Shown piece by piece: positions 16,043 to 26,255 of a stretch of 40,088 bases of DNA; position 1 is the first letter of the stretch; each line of letters opens with the position of its first letter. A program made the position numbers and the translations under genes. Source of the stretch: Rhodospirillales bacterium (lineage in GTDB: Bacteria > Pseudomonadota > Alphaproteobacteria > Rhodospirillales > Shumkoniaceae); assembly GCA_028281785.1 (NCBI GenBank), contig JANQJG010000008.1, positions 1-40,088 on the forward strand. Reading direction: 5' to 3'. The notes beneath the pieces were generated by a model. The model ran no database searches and was not told the DNA's origin. It saw nothing but the letters and a program-made list of their open reading frames with translations.

Positions 16043-17095
16043 ATGTCAAAACTCGCCGTGGTTGTGTTCAATTTGGGCGGACCCGATTGCCCGGAGTCGG
16101 TTCGTCCTTTCCTTTTCAATCTGTTCAATGATCCGGCAATCGTTGGGTTGCCAAATCCGTTCCGTACGATTCTTGCTCATATCATCTCGCGCCGGAGGGC
16201 GCCTGTCGCGCGTGAGATCTACGCCCATCTTGGCGGGGGATCGCCACTTTTGCCGCTGACGAACGAGCAGGCGTCGGCGCTTGAGCAAGCCTTATCGGAT
16301 TTGGGTGAAACCCGGGTTTTCGTCTCGATGCGGTACTGGCACCCGATGAGTGACGAAACGGCGTTGGCGGTCAAGGATTTCGCTCCGGAAGCGGTGATCT
16401 TGCTGCCGCTCTATCCTCAGTTTTCCACAACGACCAGCGGTTCGTCCTTCCGGGACTGGCGGCGGGCGGCGCGGGCGGCGGGGTTGGACGTGCCCAATTA
16501 CGCGGTATGTTGCTATCCAACTGAATCGGGTTTTATTGCCGCGCAAGCGGATCTTCTGAAAAAGTCCCTCGGGAAGATGGCGGGCGAAGAGAAGGTGAGG
16601 GTGTTGTTCTCCGCTCACGGCCTGCCGAAACGTGTCGTTGAACGCGGGGATCCCTATGCCTGGCAGGTCGAACAGACGGCAGGCGCCGTGGTCCAGGCCC
16701 TGGGCATGTCCGAACTCGATTGGCTGGTTTCCTATCAGAGCCGTGTGGGGCCTCTCGAATGGATCGGTCCCTCGACCGAGGACGAGGTGGAGCGGGCCGG
16801 CGAAGACAACACCTCTTTGATCGTCGTTCCCATCGCTTTCGTCTCGGAGCACTCGGAAACGCTGGTTGAACTCGATATCGAGTATGGTGAGCTGGCGAAG
16901 AAATCCGGTGTGCCCATGTATGAGAGGGTTCCGGCCGTCGCCACGCATGTTGAATTCATCGCCGGTTTGTCGCGGATCGTGCGCGCCGCCTTGACGGATG
17001 CCAAGCCGATGCGTTCCGAAGAAGGACCGCGATGTTGCCCGGCTTCTTGCGTAAGATGTCCCAACCCGGCGGAGTCATCCCCGGCAGTGAAGTAG
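16043..17095 (+). CDS. hemH: Ferrochelatase with possible iron-sulfur cysteines
   Basis: Inserts Fe(II) into protoporphyrin IX, the last step of haem synthesis. The 350-residue protein has FNLGGPDCPESV at 9-20, SAHGLPKR with His192, and EHSETLVELD with Glu272 as conserved active-site residues. Cys331, 332, 336 and 339 cluster in the C-terminal tail and Cys156-157 lie mid-protein. This fits the [2Fe-2S] ferrochelatases described from Caulobacter and Mycobacterium, where one internal and three C-terminal cysteines bind the cluster. It lies 39 bp after hemE. Confidence 0.95.
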   Translation: MSKLAVVVFNLGGPDCPESVRPFLFNLFNDPAIVGLPNPFRTILAHIISRRRAPVAREIYAHLGGGSPLLPLTNEQASALEQALSDLGETRVFVSMRYWHPMSDETALAVKDFAPEAVILLPLYPQFSTTTSGSSFRDWRRAARAAGLDVPNYAVCCYPTESGFIAAQADLLKKSLGKMAGEEKVRVLFSAHGLPKRVVERGDPYAWQVEQTAGAVVQALGMSELDWLVSYQSRVGPLEWIGPSTEDEVERAGEDNTSLIVVPIAFVSEHSETLVELDIEYGELAKKSGVPMYERVPAVATHVEFIAGLSRIVRAALTDAKPMRSEEGPRCCPASCVRCPNPAESSPAVK

Positions 17096-17150
17096 AGCGT
17101 GACGTCATGAGGTGTATTTCGGAAGATCCGGCACGACCAGGATTCTTTAT

Positions 17151-17179
17151 TTGACAGCTTGCGGCCATTTGGTTAAAGG
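17151..17179 (+). promoter_or_regulatory. Possible promoter for rho
   Basis: A consensus TTGACA (17151-17156) is followed after 17 bp by TAAAGG (17174-17179). It would give a leader of about 170 nt before rho, containing a short ggggc/gcccc hairpin near 17195-17210. Long leaders are known for rho genes, which are autoregulated in other bacteria. The -10 match is weak. Confidence 0.4.
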
Positions 17180-17357
17180 TTTGACTAATCGCAAGGGGCG
17201 GTAAGGCCCCGGCTCTTCTCCCAACTCCCAAATTTACCCTGCGGGCTGATCGCCCGGATGTTCGAGTCGTTTTGCGATCACCCTGCCCATCACGCGATCC
17301 GTCCATCCGAGCGCGTTTTCCAAGATCTCCCCTCCCGCACAGACGCAAAGAGCGATC

Positions 17358-18614
17358 ATGAATCTTAAGGAGCTTAAAACCCAGTCTCCGACTGAGCTAT
17401 TGGCTTACGCTGAAGAAGTCGGTGTCGAGAATGCGAGTTCCCTGCGCAAGCAGGACATGATGTTCGCCATTCTCAAGCAGCTCGCGACGAACAACGTCTC
17501 CATCTATGGGGACGGTGTTCTCGAGGTTCTTCCGGATGGTTTCGGCTTTCTCCGCTCTCCCGAAGCAAACTATCTACCAGGCCCCGATGACATCTATGTA
17601 TCGCCCAGCCAGGTCCGCCGTTTCGGCTTGCGGACGGGGGATACGGTGGAAGGCGAAATCCGCTCGCCCAAGGACGGGGAACGTTACTTCGCGCTCCTGA
17701 AAGTCAACGACATCAATTTCCAGGAGCCGGGCGCGGTCCGCCACCGGATCAACTTCGACAACCTGACGCCGCTCTATCCCGAGGAGCGGTTGGGGATGGA
17801 AATCGACAATCCGAATATTACGGACCCGACGCTTCGGGTGATCGATCTCATTTCGCCGATCGGCAAGGGCCAGCGGGCCTTGATCGTCGCGCCGCCGCGC
17901 ACGGGCAAGACGGTCATGCTGCAGAACATCGCCCATGCCGTGGCGGAGAACCATCCCGAATGCTACCTCATCGTGCTCCTCATCGATGAGCGCCCGGAGG
18001 AAGTGACCGACATGGCACGCTCGGTGAAGGGGGAGGTCATCAGCTCCACCTTCGACGAACCGGCATCGCGCCACGTCCAGGTCGCCGAGATGGTGATTGC
18101 CAAGGCCAAGCGGCTGGTCGAGCATAAAAGGGACGTGGTGATCCTCTTGGATTCGATCACCCGGTTGGCGCGTGCCTACAATACGGTCGTGCCGTCCTCG
18201 GGCAAGGTGCTCACCGGCGGCGTCGACTCGAACGCGCTGCAGCGGCCGAAGCGGTTCTTCGGCGCCGCGCGAAACATCGAGGAGGGCGGGTCGCTGACGA
18301 TCATCGCCACCGCGCTGATCGACACGGGATCCCGGATGGACGAGGTGATCTTCGAGGAGTTCAAGGGCACCGGCAATTCCGAGATCATCCTCGACCGCAA
18401 GCTGACCGACAAGCGCACTTGGCCCTCGATCGACATCACGCGGTCGGGAACCCGCAAGGAGGAGCTTCTCGCCGACAAGGGGACCCTGTCGAAGATGTGG
18501 GTGCTTCGCCGCATCCTCATGCCCATGGGTGTGGTCGATTCCATGGAGTTTCTGCTGAAGAAGCTCAAGGAAACCAAGAACAATGGCGATTTCTTCGAGT
18601 CCATGAACACGTAG
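17358..18614 (+). CDS. rho: Transcription termination factor Rho
   Basis: Hexameric RNA-dependent ATPase that releases RNA polymerase. The 418-residue length is standard. The N-terminal helical part and cold-shock-like RNA-binding domain cover about 1-125 ([17 protein letters not shown]), Walker A is APPRTGKT at 178-185, and Walker B is around [36 protein letters not shown] includes the secondary RNA-binding Q-loop. The ATG is preceded by a 262-bp gap from hemH, longer than the other gaps here. It converges with qor at the 3' end. Confidence 0.98.
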   Translation: MNLKELKTQSPTELLAYAEEVGVENASSLRKQDMMFAILKQLATNNVSIYGDGVLEVLPDGFGFLRSPEANYLPGPDDIYVSPSQVRRFGLRTGDTVEGEIRSPKDGERYFALLKVNDINFQEPGAVRHRINFDNLTPLYPEERLGMEIDNPNITDPTLRVIDLISPIGKGQRALIVAPPRTGKTVMLQNIAHAVAENHPECYLIVLLIDERPEEVTDMARSVKGEVISSTFDEPASRHVQVAEMVIAKAKRLVEHKRDVVILLDSITRLARAYNTVVPSSGKVLTGGVDSNALQRPKRFFGAARNIEEGGSLTIIATALIDTGSRMDEVIFEEFKGTGNSEIILDRKLTDKRTWPSIDITRSGTRKEELLADKGTLSKMWVLRRILMPMGVVDSMEFLLKKLKETKNNGDFFESMNT

Positions 18615-18675
18615 TCGCGCCACCGCCGCGCGGCCGCACGACATCCGTGGCTATTGGACAGAAATCGCCGTAAAG

Positions 18676-19653
18676 CTATGGCAGGAGAACCGTCGATCCG
18701 GTCGTTTTACGGGCCTCCAGGTCACGGTGAGCCCGCGCCGTCTCCGCGAGCGGATATGTCTGGTTCACGCTGATTTTCACGTGGCCGCCGGTTACCACGT
18801 CGAAGAGCTCCCGGGCCGCCGCCAATAGGTCGCTTCGTGTCGCGGTATAGTGGACGAGGGTCGGCCGCGTCAGAAACAACGAGCCCTTGGTCGATAGGAT
18901 TCCCGGCTCGAAAGCGGGCACGGCGCCGGAGGCGTTTCCGAACGTCACCATCAATCCACGGGGTCTCAGGCAGTCGAGCGACCCCTCGAAGGTCGCCTTG
19001 CCCACGGAATCATAGACCACCGGCACGCCTTGTCCGCCGGTGAGCTCCTTGACCCGTTCGGTGAAGTTCTCTCGGGTGTAGAGGATGGGATGCTGGCATC
19101 CGTTGGCCCGGGCCAACTCCGCCTTCTCCTCGGTTCCCACGGTCCCGATCACCGTGACGCCCATATGCCGGGCCCATTGGCACAGGATCAGCCCCACACC
19201 GCCCGCGGCCGCGTGCACGAGGATGGTTTCGCCGGCCTGTACGGGGTGGATCTGGCGGATCAGATATTGCACCGTCAGGCCCTTGAGCATCATGGCCGCG
19301 GCGGTCTGGTTGTCGATCCCATCGGGGATCGGAACCAGGCGTTCTGCGGACATGGTGCGGCGCTCCGCATAGGCGCCCGGCGGGCCGCCGGCGTAAACGA
19401 CGCGTTGACCGGCCTCCAGGTCCGTGACGCCCTCGCCGACCTCTTCCACCACGCCCGCGGCTTCCATACCCAGGCCGCTCGGGAGGCTTGGCACGGGATA
19501 GAGCCCGCTCCGGTGGTAGGTGTCGATGTAGTTGAGGCCGACCGCGGTATGCCGCAGCAGAACCTGCCCGGGACCGGGCGCGGGAACCTCGAGCTCCTCC
19601 CAGGCCAACACCTCGGGTCCGCCGGTCTGATGCATGCGGATCGCTTTGCTCAT
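18676..19653 (-). CDS. qor: NADPH:quinone oxidoreductase, zinc-free MDR family
   Basis: A 325-residue medium-chain reductase. The GroES-like domain covers about 1-120 and the Rossmann domain carries HAAAGGVG at 147-154 for NADPH binding. The catalytic zinc ligands of alcohol dehydrogenases are absent, as in QOR. It reduces quinones or activated enones in the cytoplasm; the true substrate is not known from sequence. GGGGAGAG sits before the ATG at 19653. It is the last gene of a three-gene minus-strand run with ogt and the YyaL-type gene. Confidence 0.93.
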   Translation of the reverse strand: MSKAIRMHQTGGPEVLAWEELEVPAPGPGQVLLRHTAVGLNYIDTYHRSGLYPVPSLPSGLGMEAAGVVEEVGEGVTDLEAGQRVVYAGGPPGAYAERRTMSAERLVPIPDGIDNQTAAAMMLKGLTVQYLIRQIHPVQAGETILVHAAAGGVGLILCQWARHMGVTVIGTVGTEEKAELARANGCQHPILYTRENFTERVKELTGGQGVPVVYDSVGKATFEGSLDCLRPRGLMVTFGNASGAVPAFEPGILSTKGSLFLTRPTLVHYTATRSDLLAAARELFDVVTGGHVKISVNQTYPLAETARAHRDLEARKTTGSTVLLP

Positions 19654-19694
19654 CGGTACTCTCCCCCTCTTTTTGTTCGATGGTCGGTTCGGCC

Positions 19695-20150
19695 TTACGC
19701 CGCCAGGATGGCACCCTCCAGGCGGAGGAGCGCAAGTTTCGTGTCGACGCCGCCCGTCTCTGAATAGCCCGTCAACTGCCCCTCCGCGCCGATCACGCGA
19801 TGGCAGGGAACGACGATGGGCAATGGGTTGCGGCCACAGGCGCCCCCCACGGCCCTGGGAGACGTCCTCAGAGCGCTCGCGACCTCGCCATATGTCCGTA
19901 GGGCGGCATAGGGAATGCGGCTCAGCTCGTCCCAGACCGACTTCTGAAAAGCCGTGCCCCGGGGCCTGAGGGGCAGGTCGAAGACCTGCAAGTCGCCGTC
20001 GAAATAGGCGTCGAGCTGTCGTTTTGCCTCGCGGAGCAGCGCCGTGGGCCGTGACGTCGGTGCGCGGCCGGATTCGATGGCGATCAGCGCGTTTTCTTCC
20101 TCGAAGAGGGTAAACGGGCCGAGCGGCGTGTTCATCGACAGATAGGTCAT
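19695..20150 (-). CDS. ogt: Methylated-DNA--protein-cysteine methyltransferase
   Basis: Repairs O6-alkylguanine by irreversible transfer of the alkyl group to its own cysteine. The active site is IVVPCHRVIG with Cys116, and the DNA-binding helix lies in TAFQKSVWDELSRIPYAALR with the arginine finger at SPRAVG. At 151 residues it is a short single-domain form without the Ada regulatory half. It starts 9 bp after the stop of the YyaL-type gene. Confidence 0.95.
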   Translation of the reverse strand: MTYLSMNTPLGPFTLFEEENALIAIESGRAPTSRPTALLREAKRQLDAYFDGDLQVFDLPLRPRGTAFQKSVWDELSRIPYAALRTYGEVASALRTSPRAVGGACGRNPLPIVVPCHRVIGAEGQLTGYSETGGVDTKLALLRLEGAILAA

Positions 20151-20159
20151 GTGCCGAGC

Positions 20160-22214
20160 TTACAGATGGGCAAGCTGCCGCCGCAAGTCCTCTGGGTCGG
20201 TCACCGGCAATCCGCAGGTCTGTCCGAGGCACAGATAGACGGCCGGCATGCCATTGACCAAGCCTTTCCCTTGCGCCGGATGTCCGTCCGGAAGCTGGGC
20301 ATCCGGCGTCAGTCGATAGATGATTCGCGTTGGCGGGGCAGCTTCCACCGCGACTCGCGTGAGGGAACCGGTGGTTTCCTGATGCTCGTCGCCGACGACG
20401 ACGATCTGCATCGCGTTTTCCAGGAGCTCGAAGCCATTGCACAAGGTCGGCAGGTTGGTGTGATGCTCCGGCGATTTGCCGGAGAATATCTGGCCCAATG
20501 TCTCGGCCCGTTCCCGATAGGCGGGGGTCCCCGTCAGATAGTGGAGGCGGGCGAGAACCTCCATCATCGTGCCGTTGCCGTTCGGCGTCGCGTTGTCGGC
20601 GATGGTCTTGGGCCGCGTGATGACGTCGTCGGTATCGTCGGCGGTGAGGAAATAGCCGCCGGACAAGCCGTCCCAATAACGCTTGTTCGCCGTGGCGACC
20701 CAAGCCTGGGCCTGATCGAGATAGGCCGCCTCGCCGGTTGCCTCGAAAAGCAGGAGGGAGGCGCGGGCCATATTCGCATAATCGTCGAGCACTGCGGCGT
20801 GGCGAAGCCGACCCTCCCGCCAGGTGTGACGGAGGCGTCCTTCCTCGGTCATGTATCGGGAAACGAAGGTAAAGGCCGCCTTCGCCGCCTCCAGCCAGGC
20901 GGGCTCGTCGAAGATCATGGCGGCATGGGCCAGCGCGGCGATCATCAGGCCATTCCAGTCGGCGAGGACCTTGTCGTCCCGCAGCGGCGGGATGCGCCGG
21001 CCGCGCACATCGAGGAGTTTCTGCCGGCAACGGAGGAGAAGGGCCTCCCGTTCATCGTCGCTCACGCCGTCGAAGCTGCTGCGGTTGAGGATGTTGACGC
21101 CTTCCCAATTGCCGCGACTGTGCACGCCATAGATCTCCTTGAAGACGGGAGCATCGGCGCCGAGCACGGAATCGATCTCTTCTTCGCTCCAGACATAGTA
21201 TTTTCCCTCGACGCCCTCGCTGTCGGCGTCGAAGGCGCTGGCGAAGGCGAAAAGGTCGGGAGTGCTGTCTCCGACGGCGTTCTCGCCGGGCACGACCCGC
21301 ATGTCTCGGAGCGCCCAGTCGATGGTCTCGCGGACCCGGATGGCGTAGAGCGGCGAGCCCGTGTCCTGCCAAACCTCCGCCATCAGCTCGATCAGCAGGG
21401 CGTTGTCGTAGAGCATTTTCTCGAAATGGGGGACCAGCCAATGCTCGTCGGTGGAGTAGCGGGCGAAGCCGCCACCGACATGGTCATAGATCCCGCCCTG
21501 GCATATGGCGTCGAGGGTGGTGGTCACCGCCTCGCGAAAGACCCGCGACCCGGTTCGCTTGTACGCGCGCCAGAGGAATTTGAAGAACGAAGGCTGGGGG
21601 AATTTGGGGGCGCCGAGGGTGCCGCCATGGATCGGATCGACAAGGCGCAGGGCTCCCCGCGCCGCGCTGTCGAGGGCCTCGCCGGAAAGTCCGTCGCCGC
21701 CTGCGGGCTGGGCGAGCTTTCCCAAGGCTTGGCGGATGGCGGAGACGTTCTGGGCGATCTTCTCGCCTTCCGTCCGATGGAGTTCCGCGACCCTCCGCAG
21801 GACATCTGGAAAGGCCGGGCGTCCGAACCGCGGGCTGGCGGGAAAGTAGGTTCCGCCCCAGAAGGGATCGCCATGCGAGGTCAGGAACATGGTGAGCGGC
21901 CATCCGCCATGCTCGCCCATCAGCGCGAGCGCCGACTGGTAGATGACGTCCAGGTCGGGCCGCTCCTCGCGGTCCACCTTGATGTTCACGAAAAGCTCGT
22001 TCATCACCGCGGCGATGCTGTCGTTCTCGAAGCTCTCATGGGCCATCACATGGCACCAGTGGCAGGCCGAGTAGCCGATGGACAGCAGAATCGGCTTCCT
22101 GTCGCGCTGGGCTTCGGCCAACGCCTCCGGGCCCCAGGGCCGCCAATGCACGGGGTTGTCCTTGTGTTGGAGAAGGTAGGGGCTGGTCTCCTGGACCAGG
22201 AGGTTGCGGCTCAT
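20160..22214 (-). CDS. YyaL/DUF255-type thioredoxin-domain protein
   Basis: A 684-residue cytoplasmic protein. The N-terminal thioredoxin-like DUF255 domain covers about 1-160 with a CHWC motif (Cys51, Cys54) and [13 protein letters not shown]. The rest (about 180-684) is a six-hairpin glycosidase-like helical barrel, as in human SPATA20 and bacterial YyaL. Enzyme activity is unknown for the family; a redox role is suggested by CxxC. It begins the run with ogt and qor and is divergent from the [2Fe-2S] gene across 238 bp in which I see no gene. Confidence 0.93.
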   Translation of the reverse strand: MSRNLLVQETSPYLLQHKDNPVHWRPWGPEALAEAQRDRKPILLSIGYSACHWCHVMAHESFENDSIAAVMNELFVNIKVDREERPDLDVIYQSALALMGEHGGWPLTMFLTSHGDPFWGGTYFPASPRFGRPAFPDVLRRVAELHRTEGEKIAQNVSAIRQALGKLAQPAGGDGLSGEALDSAARGALRLVDPIHGGTLGAPKFPQPSFFKFLWRAYKRTGSRVFREAVTTTLDAICQGGIYDHVGGGFARYSTDEHWLVPHFEKMLYDNALLIELMAEVWQDTGSPLYAIRVRETIDWALRDMRVVPGENAVGDSTPDLFAFASAFDADSEGVEGKYYVWSEEEIDSVLGADAPVFKEIYGVHSRGNWEGVNILNRSSFDGVSDDEREALLLRCRQKLLDVRGRRIPPLRDDKVLADWNGLMIAALAHAAMIFDEPAWLEAAKAAFTFVSRYMTEEGRLRHTWREGRLRHAAVLDDYANMARASLLLFEATGEAAYLDQAQAWVATANKRYWDGLSGGYFLTADDTDDVITRPKTIADNATPNGNGTMMEVLARLHYLTGTPAYRERAETLGQIFSGKSPEHHTNLPTLCNGFELLENAMQIVVVGDEHQETTGSLTRVAVEAAPPTRIIYRLTPDAQLPDGHPAQGKGLVNGMPAVYLCLGQTCGLPVTDPEDLRRQLAHL

Positions 22215-22452
22215 ATGGGGTCCCCTCTCGCGGCTGGCATTATGTGGCGTCCCCGCTTAGGTTGGCACGCGGCCGGGCAGATGCAACTGGCGCCGGGAAT
22301 GGGCCGATGGCCGAGCTTCGCCCCGATGCCGCCCGAATTCCACATTGACGGGACGCCGAAACGGCCACACATCAGGGGGCGGCCGGAAGGGGGCGCGGGG
22401 GCAAGCCGGGATCCCGATAACACGGCGAGACAACGGAAAAGGAGCGATCAGG

Positions 22453-22794
22453 GTGACCGAAATGGAAGAGGGCCGGCGCCAATACTACCGGCACCACGTT
22501 TTCTGCTGCATGAACGTACGGCCGGAGAATAACCCGCGGGGCGACTGCTCGCGCAAGGGCGCGCGGGGGTTGCGCAATTATATGAAGGCGCGGGCGAAGA
22601 AAATGGGCCTGGAGGACGTGCGCATCAACGAGTCCGGCTGTCTCGACCGCTGCGAGCTCGGTCCCACCATGGTGGTCTATCCCGAGGGAATCTGGTATCG
22701 CGCGACCAGCAAGGAGGAGATCGACGAGATCCTCGATTCCCATCTGCGGGACGGAAAGCCCGTCGAGCGGCTGATGCTGGGGCTCGAGGACTGA
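22453..22794 (+). CDS. Thioredoxin-like [2Fe-2S] ferredoxin
   Basis: A 113-residue protein with cysteines at 18, 19, 32, 63 and 67 in the pattern HVFCCMN, GDCS and GCLDRCELGP of thioredoxin-fold [2Fe-2S] ferredoxins (NuoE-related). It probably carries electrons, though partners are unknown. AAAAGGAG at 22437-22444 lies 8 bases before the GTG at 22453, which decides the start over ATG 22462 and over a longer frame from 22345 that has no family similarity. It precedes mnmE by 51 bp. Confidence 0.92.
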   Translation: MTEMEEGRRQYYRHHVFCCMNVRPENNPRGDCSRKGARGLRNYMKARAKKMGLEDVRINESGCLDRCELGPTMVVYPEGIWYRATSKEEIDEILDSHLRDGKPVERLMLGLED

Positions 22795-22845
22795 TTTCCC
22801 GGCTGACCGTGTTGGACCTTCGGAAGGATTGGGACTCCCCGCCTC

Positions 22846-24183
22846 ATGGAAAAGGATCGCTCCACGATCTTTGCGCCGGCGTCCGGAGCCGGACCGGCGG
22901 GAGTCGCGGTAATCCGGGTATCCGGCCCGGCCAGCGGGGCTGCGCTCCGCCGTCTCTGCCGATGTGAGCCGCCGCCGCGCCGTCTGACGCGCGTCCAGGT
23001 GAGCGATCCGGTGTCCGGGGATGTCCTTGATGACGGTCTTGCCGCGTGGTTCCCGGCGCCCGCGAGCTTCACCGGGGAAGACGTCGTCGAGCTTCATATT
23101 CATGGAGGGCGGGCCGTTCTTGCCGCGGTGCTCGACGCCCTTGGCGGCTGTCCGGGACTGGCGTTGGCCGAGCCCGGCGCGTTTACCAGGCGCGCCTTCG
23201 AGAACGGAAAGCTCGATCTGACGGCCGCGGAGGGTCTTGCCGACCTGGTGGCGGCGGAAACCGAGGCCCAGCGTTCTCAGGCCTTGCGTCAGATGCAGGG
23301 TGAGTTGGGCCGCCTGTACGAGGACTGGCGGCAACGACTCGTCGAAAACCTCGCGCATCTGGAGGCCGCGATCGATTTCTCGGATGAGGATCTGCCTGGG
23401 GATCTGGTCGGCCGGGTGCGCGAGGCGGTTGGAAAACTCTCGGAAGAGATCGGCGGTCATCTGGCGGATGGCCATCGGGGGGAGCGGCTGCGGGACGGTT
23501 TTCACATCGCCATCCTGGGCCCGCCCAATGTTGGAAAGTCGAGCCTGTTGAACCGGCTGGCCAGGCGGGACGCGGCGATCGTCGCGGAGACGGCGGGCAC
23601 GACTCGCGATGTCATCGAGGTGCATCTCGATCTTGGCGGCTACCCGGTGATCCTGGCCGACACCGCGGGGCTGCGCGACAGCGAAGATCTGGTGGAGGCC
23701 GAAGGCGTTCGGCGCGCGGCCCGGCGGGGCAGGGAGTCCGATCTGCGTCTGGTGGTATTGGACGCCGCCGTCTGGCCGGAGGTCGATCCGCCGACGCGGG
23801 AAATGGTCGACGCCGAGGCGGTGGTCGTCGTCAACAAGATCGATCTGCGGGAGCCCGAGCCGCCTCTCAAGTTCGAGGGCCGGTCCGTCCACTCCGTTTC
23901 CGCCCTGACGGGAAGGGGCCTGGACGGACTCGTGGAACGACTCGCCTCGACGGTGGCCGAACGTTTCGCAGGGGGCGGCGCACCGGTCCTCACCCGCGCC
24001 CGCCACCGTCAGGCCCTGGAGACTTGCCGGGACGCGTTGGACCGATATCTCCGCGCCAAGGCCGACGAGCTCGCGGCGGAGGATCTCCGTCTCGCGGTTC
24101 GCGCCCTGGGGCGCATTACCGGTCGGGTCGATGTCGAGGATCTTCTCGACGTTATTTTTCGGGACTTCTGTATTGGTAAGTAG
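22846..24183 (+). CDS. mnmE: tRNA modification GTPase MnmE
   Basis: With MnmG adds the carboxymethylaminomethyl group to uridine 34 of certain tRNAs. The N-terminal formyl-THF-binding domain covers about 1-118. Then comes a helical domain with an inserted G domain: GPPNVGKS (225-232), the G2-region GTTRD and DTAG (272-275), and NKID near 330. The C-terminus is CIGK, with the essential cysteine. The 445-residue length is normal. A parS site begins directly after its stop codon. Confidence 0.97.
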   Translation: MEKDRSTIFAPASGAGPAGVAVIRVSGPASGAALRRLCRCEPPPRRLTRVQVSDPVSGDVLDDGLAAWFPAPASFTGEDVVELHIHGGRAVLAAVLDALGGCPGLALAEPGAFTRRAFENGKLDLTAAEGLADLVAAETEAQRSQALRQMQGELGRLYEDWRQRLVENLAHLEAAIDFSDEDLPGDLVGRVREAVGKLSEEIGGHLADGHRGERLRDGFHIAILGPPNVGKSSLLNRLARRDAAIVAETAGTTRDVIEVHLDLGGYPVILADTAGLRDSEDLVEAEGVRRAARRGRESDLRLVVLDAAVWPEVDPPTREMVDAEAVVVVNKIDLREPEPPLKFEGRSVHSVSALTGRGLDGLVERLASTVAERFAGGGAPVLTRARHRQALETCRDALDRYLRAKADELAAEDLRLAVRALGRITGRVDVEDLLDVIFRDFCIGK

Positions 24184-24199
24184 TGTTTCACGTGAAACG
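24184..24199. promoter_or_regulatory. parS centromere site 1
   Basis: TGTTTCACGTGAAACG contains the perfect 14-bp palindrome GTTTCACGTGAAAC (24185-24198) and matches the universal bacterial parS at 15 of 16 positions. ParB loads here and spreads as a CTP-gated clamp. It starts at the base after the mnmE stop codon, 2.7 kb before parA. Confidence 0.95.
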
Positions 24200-24324
24200 T
24201 TCGGAGAGCGGTCGAGGACAGTCGGCGAGTCCTTTGTTGTCAAATCGCTCTTCAGTCGCTCCAGGCTCGAAGGGCCCGGTCGGAATGATTCCATTTTGTC
24301 CAATAGTGCTCTAGGTTCGGTGCC

Positions 24325-26190
24325 ATGAATGCGTACGATGTCATTGTCGTCGGCGGAGGACATGCCGGTGTCGAAGCGGCGGCGGCGGCCGCGCGCATGG
24401 GCGCCCGCACCCTTCTGGTCACGCATCGGCTGGAGACCATCGGCGAGATGTCCTGCAACCCCGCCATCGGCGGATTGGCTAAGGGGCAGCTGGTGCGCGA
24501 GGTGGATGCCCTGGACGGACTCATGGGCCGGGCCATCGATCGCGCCGGCATCCAGTTCCGGGTTCTCAACCGCAGCAAGGGTCCCGCCGTTCGGGGGCCG
24601 CGCGCCCAGGCCGACCGCCGACTCTACAAGAAGGCGATGGCCGAGCTATTGGCCGAGCAGCCCGATCTGGAGATCCGCGCCGCCGCCGTCGAGGATCTGG
24701 TTCTCGACGGCCAGGGGGCCGTCCGGGGCATTCTCACGGCCGATGGCGCGGTGTGGCGGGCGCCTGCCCTGGTCATCACCACGGGAACCTTCCTGCGCGG
24801 AGTCATTCATGTCGGCGAGGTCCAGACCCCGGCCGGCCGGGTCGGGGATCGACCGGCGATCGGCCTCGCCGAAAGCTTCGCCCGGATCGGCTTCGCCATG
24901 GGCCGGCTCAAGACGGGGACCCCGCCGCGGCTCGACGGCCGGACCATTCGTTGGGACGGGCTGAACGCGCAGCCGGGGGACGACCCGCCGGTGCCCTTCT
25001 CCTATCTGACGCGGCGAATCGAGACGATGCAGGTCGTTTGCCACATCACCGGGACGACGGCGGGGTCGCATGCGCTGATCAGGTCCCACCTGCATCGCGC
25101 GCCGCTCTATTCCGGTCAGATCCAAAGCATCGGCCCCCGCTATTGTCCCAGCATCGAAGACAAGGTCGTGCGTTTCGCCGATCGCGAGCGGCATCAGATC
25201 TTCCTTGAGCCGGAGGGGCTGGACGATCCCACGGTCTACCCGAACGGAATATCCACCTCGCTGCCGGAGGAGGTGCAAAGGGAGCTGCTCAAGACCATCC
25301 CCGGCCTTGAGGAGGCCGTGATGCTGCGGCCGGGCTATGCCATCGAGTACGATTTCGTCGACCCGCGCGAGCTGGCGCCGAGCCTTGAGACGCGGCGCGT
25401 GCCGGGCCTGTTCCTGGCGGGGCAGATCAACGGCACCACCGGATACGAGGAAGCGGCGGGTCAGGGCGTCCTGGCCGGTATCAACGCCGCCCTTCGGGTG
25501 GCGGGGCGCGCGCCCTTCACCCTCGACCGCGCCGACGGCTATCTCGGCGTGATGGTTGACGACCTGGTAACCCTGGGCACGGCCGAGCCCTATCGCATGT
25601 TCACCTCCCGCGCCGAGTACCGGCTTTTGTTGCGGGCCGACAATGCGGACCAGCGGCTCACGCCCAAGGGCCTCACGGTCGGCTGCGTTGGCCGCGAGCG
25701 GGCGGAGTCCTATACGGAAAAGATGACACGGTTGGAGGAGGGGCGGCGGCTCCTGGAAGGTCTCTCGGCGACACCGAATGAGCTTCGTAATCGGGGCGTG
25801 GTGGTCAATCTCGATGGCGTCTTAAGAGGGGCGCGGGATTTGCTCGCCCGGCCCGGGATCAATCTGGCGAAGCTCGCCGAGATCTGGCCGGAGCTTCGAG
25901 CGATGCCGGAGGAGGTCGCCGAACAGCTCGAGATCGAGAGTCTCTATGCCGGATACATCGAACGGCAGGAAGCCGATATCTTGGCTTTCCGACGGGACGA
26001 AGCGCTGGAGATACCCGCGGAACTCGACTACAAAAGGGTTCCCGGTTTGTCGACGGAGGTGCGGGAGAAACTCGCCAAGGCGCGTCCGGCCACTTTGGGG
26101 CAGGCGGCCCGAGTCTCCGGTGTCACTCCGGCCGCTTTGACGGCGCTGCTCGGCCATGTGCGTCGTCGTGAGGATCGGCTTTCGGCGTAA
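24325..26190 (+). CDS. mnmG: tRNA uridine-5-carboxymethylaminomethyl synthase MnmG (GidA)
   Basis: FAD-dependent partner of MnmE in wobble-uridine modification. The 621-residue protein starts with the FAD-binding [12 protein letters not shown] (8-19). [15 protein letters not shown], the TGTFLRG stretch and the [17 protein letters not shown] segment are MnmG signatures. The C-terminal helical domain binds MnmE. The ATG lies 141 bp after mnmE, with a parS site in between. A second parS starts six bases after its stop. Confidence 0.97.
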   Translation: MNAYDVIVVGGGHAGVEAAAAAARMGARTLLVTHRLETIGEMSCNPAIGGLAKGQLVREVDALDGLMGRAIDRAGIQFRVLNRSKGPAVRGPRAQADRRLYKKAMAELLAEQPDLEIRAAAVEDLVLDGQGAVRGILTADGAVWRAPALVITTGTFLRGVIHVGEVQTPAGRVGDRPAIGLAESFARIGFAMGRLKTGTPPRLDGRTIRWDGLNAQPGDDPPVPFSYLTRRIETMQVVCHITGTTAGSHALIRSHLHRAPLYSGQIQSIGPRYCPSIEDKVVRFADRERHQIFLEPEGLDDPTVYPNGISTSLPEEVQRELLKTIPGLEEAVMLRPGYAIEYDFVDPRELAPSLETRRVPGLFLAGQINGTTGYEEAAGQGVLAGINAALRVAGRAPFTLDRADGYLGVMVDDLVTLGTAEPYRMFTSRAEYRLLLRADNADQRLTPKGLTVGCVGRERAESYTEKMTRLEEGRRLLEGLSATPNELRNRGVVVNLDGVLRGARDLLARPGINLAKLAEIWPELRAMPEEVAEQLEIESLYAGYIERQEADILAFRRDEALEIPAELDYKRVPGLSTEVREKLAKARPATLGQAARVSGVTPAALTALLGHVRRREDRLSA

Positions 26191-26195
26191 CGGCC

Positions 26196-26211
26196 TGTTT
26201 CACGTGAAACG
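26196..26211. promoter_or_regulatory. parS centromere site 2
   Basis: A second TGTTTCACGTGAAACG, identical to site 1 over all 16 bases, six bases after the mnmG stop and 0.7 kb before parA. The two sites lie 2.0 kb apart and flank mnmG. Confidence 0.95.
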
Positions 26212-26255
26212 GATTCGCGGGGTGTCGAGGGGTCGGTTCGCTGCCAGGAGCCCTG

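Noticed and set aside
18676-21030. A single 784-codon minus frame covering qor and upstream DNA
   Set aside because: The part above 19653 runs through ogt and the YyaL-type gene in the wrong frame; qor has its own ATG and ribosome binding site.
20151-22532. A 793-codon open frame antisense to the YyaL-type gene
   Set aside because: It mirrors the opposite-strand gene in high-GC DNA and has no recognisable motif; the minus-strand protein has clear DUF255 features.
22372-24426. A 684-codon minus-strand frame opposite mnmE
   Set aside because: Shadow of mnmE and its neighbour; no motif recognised.
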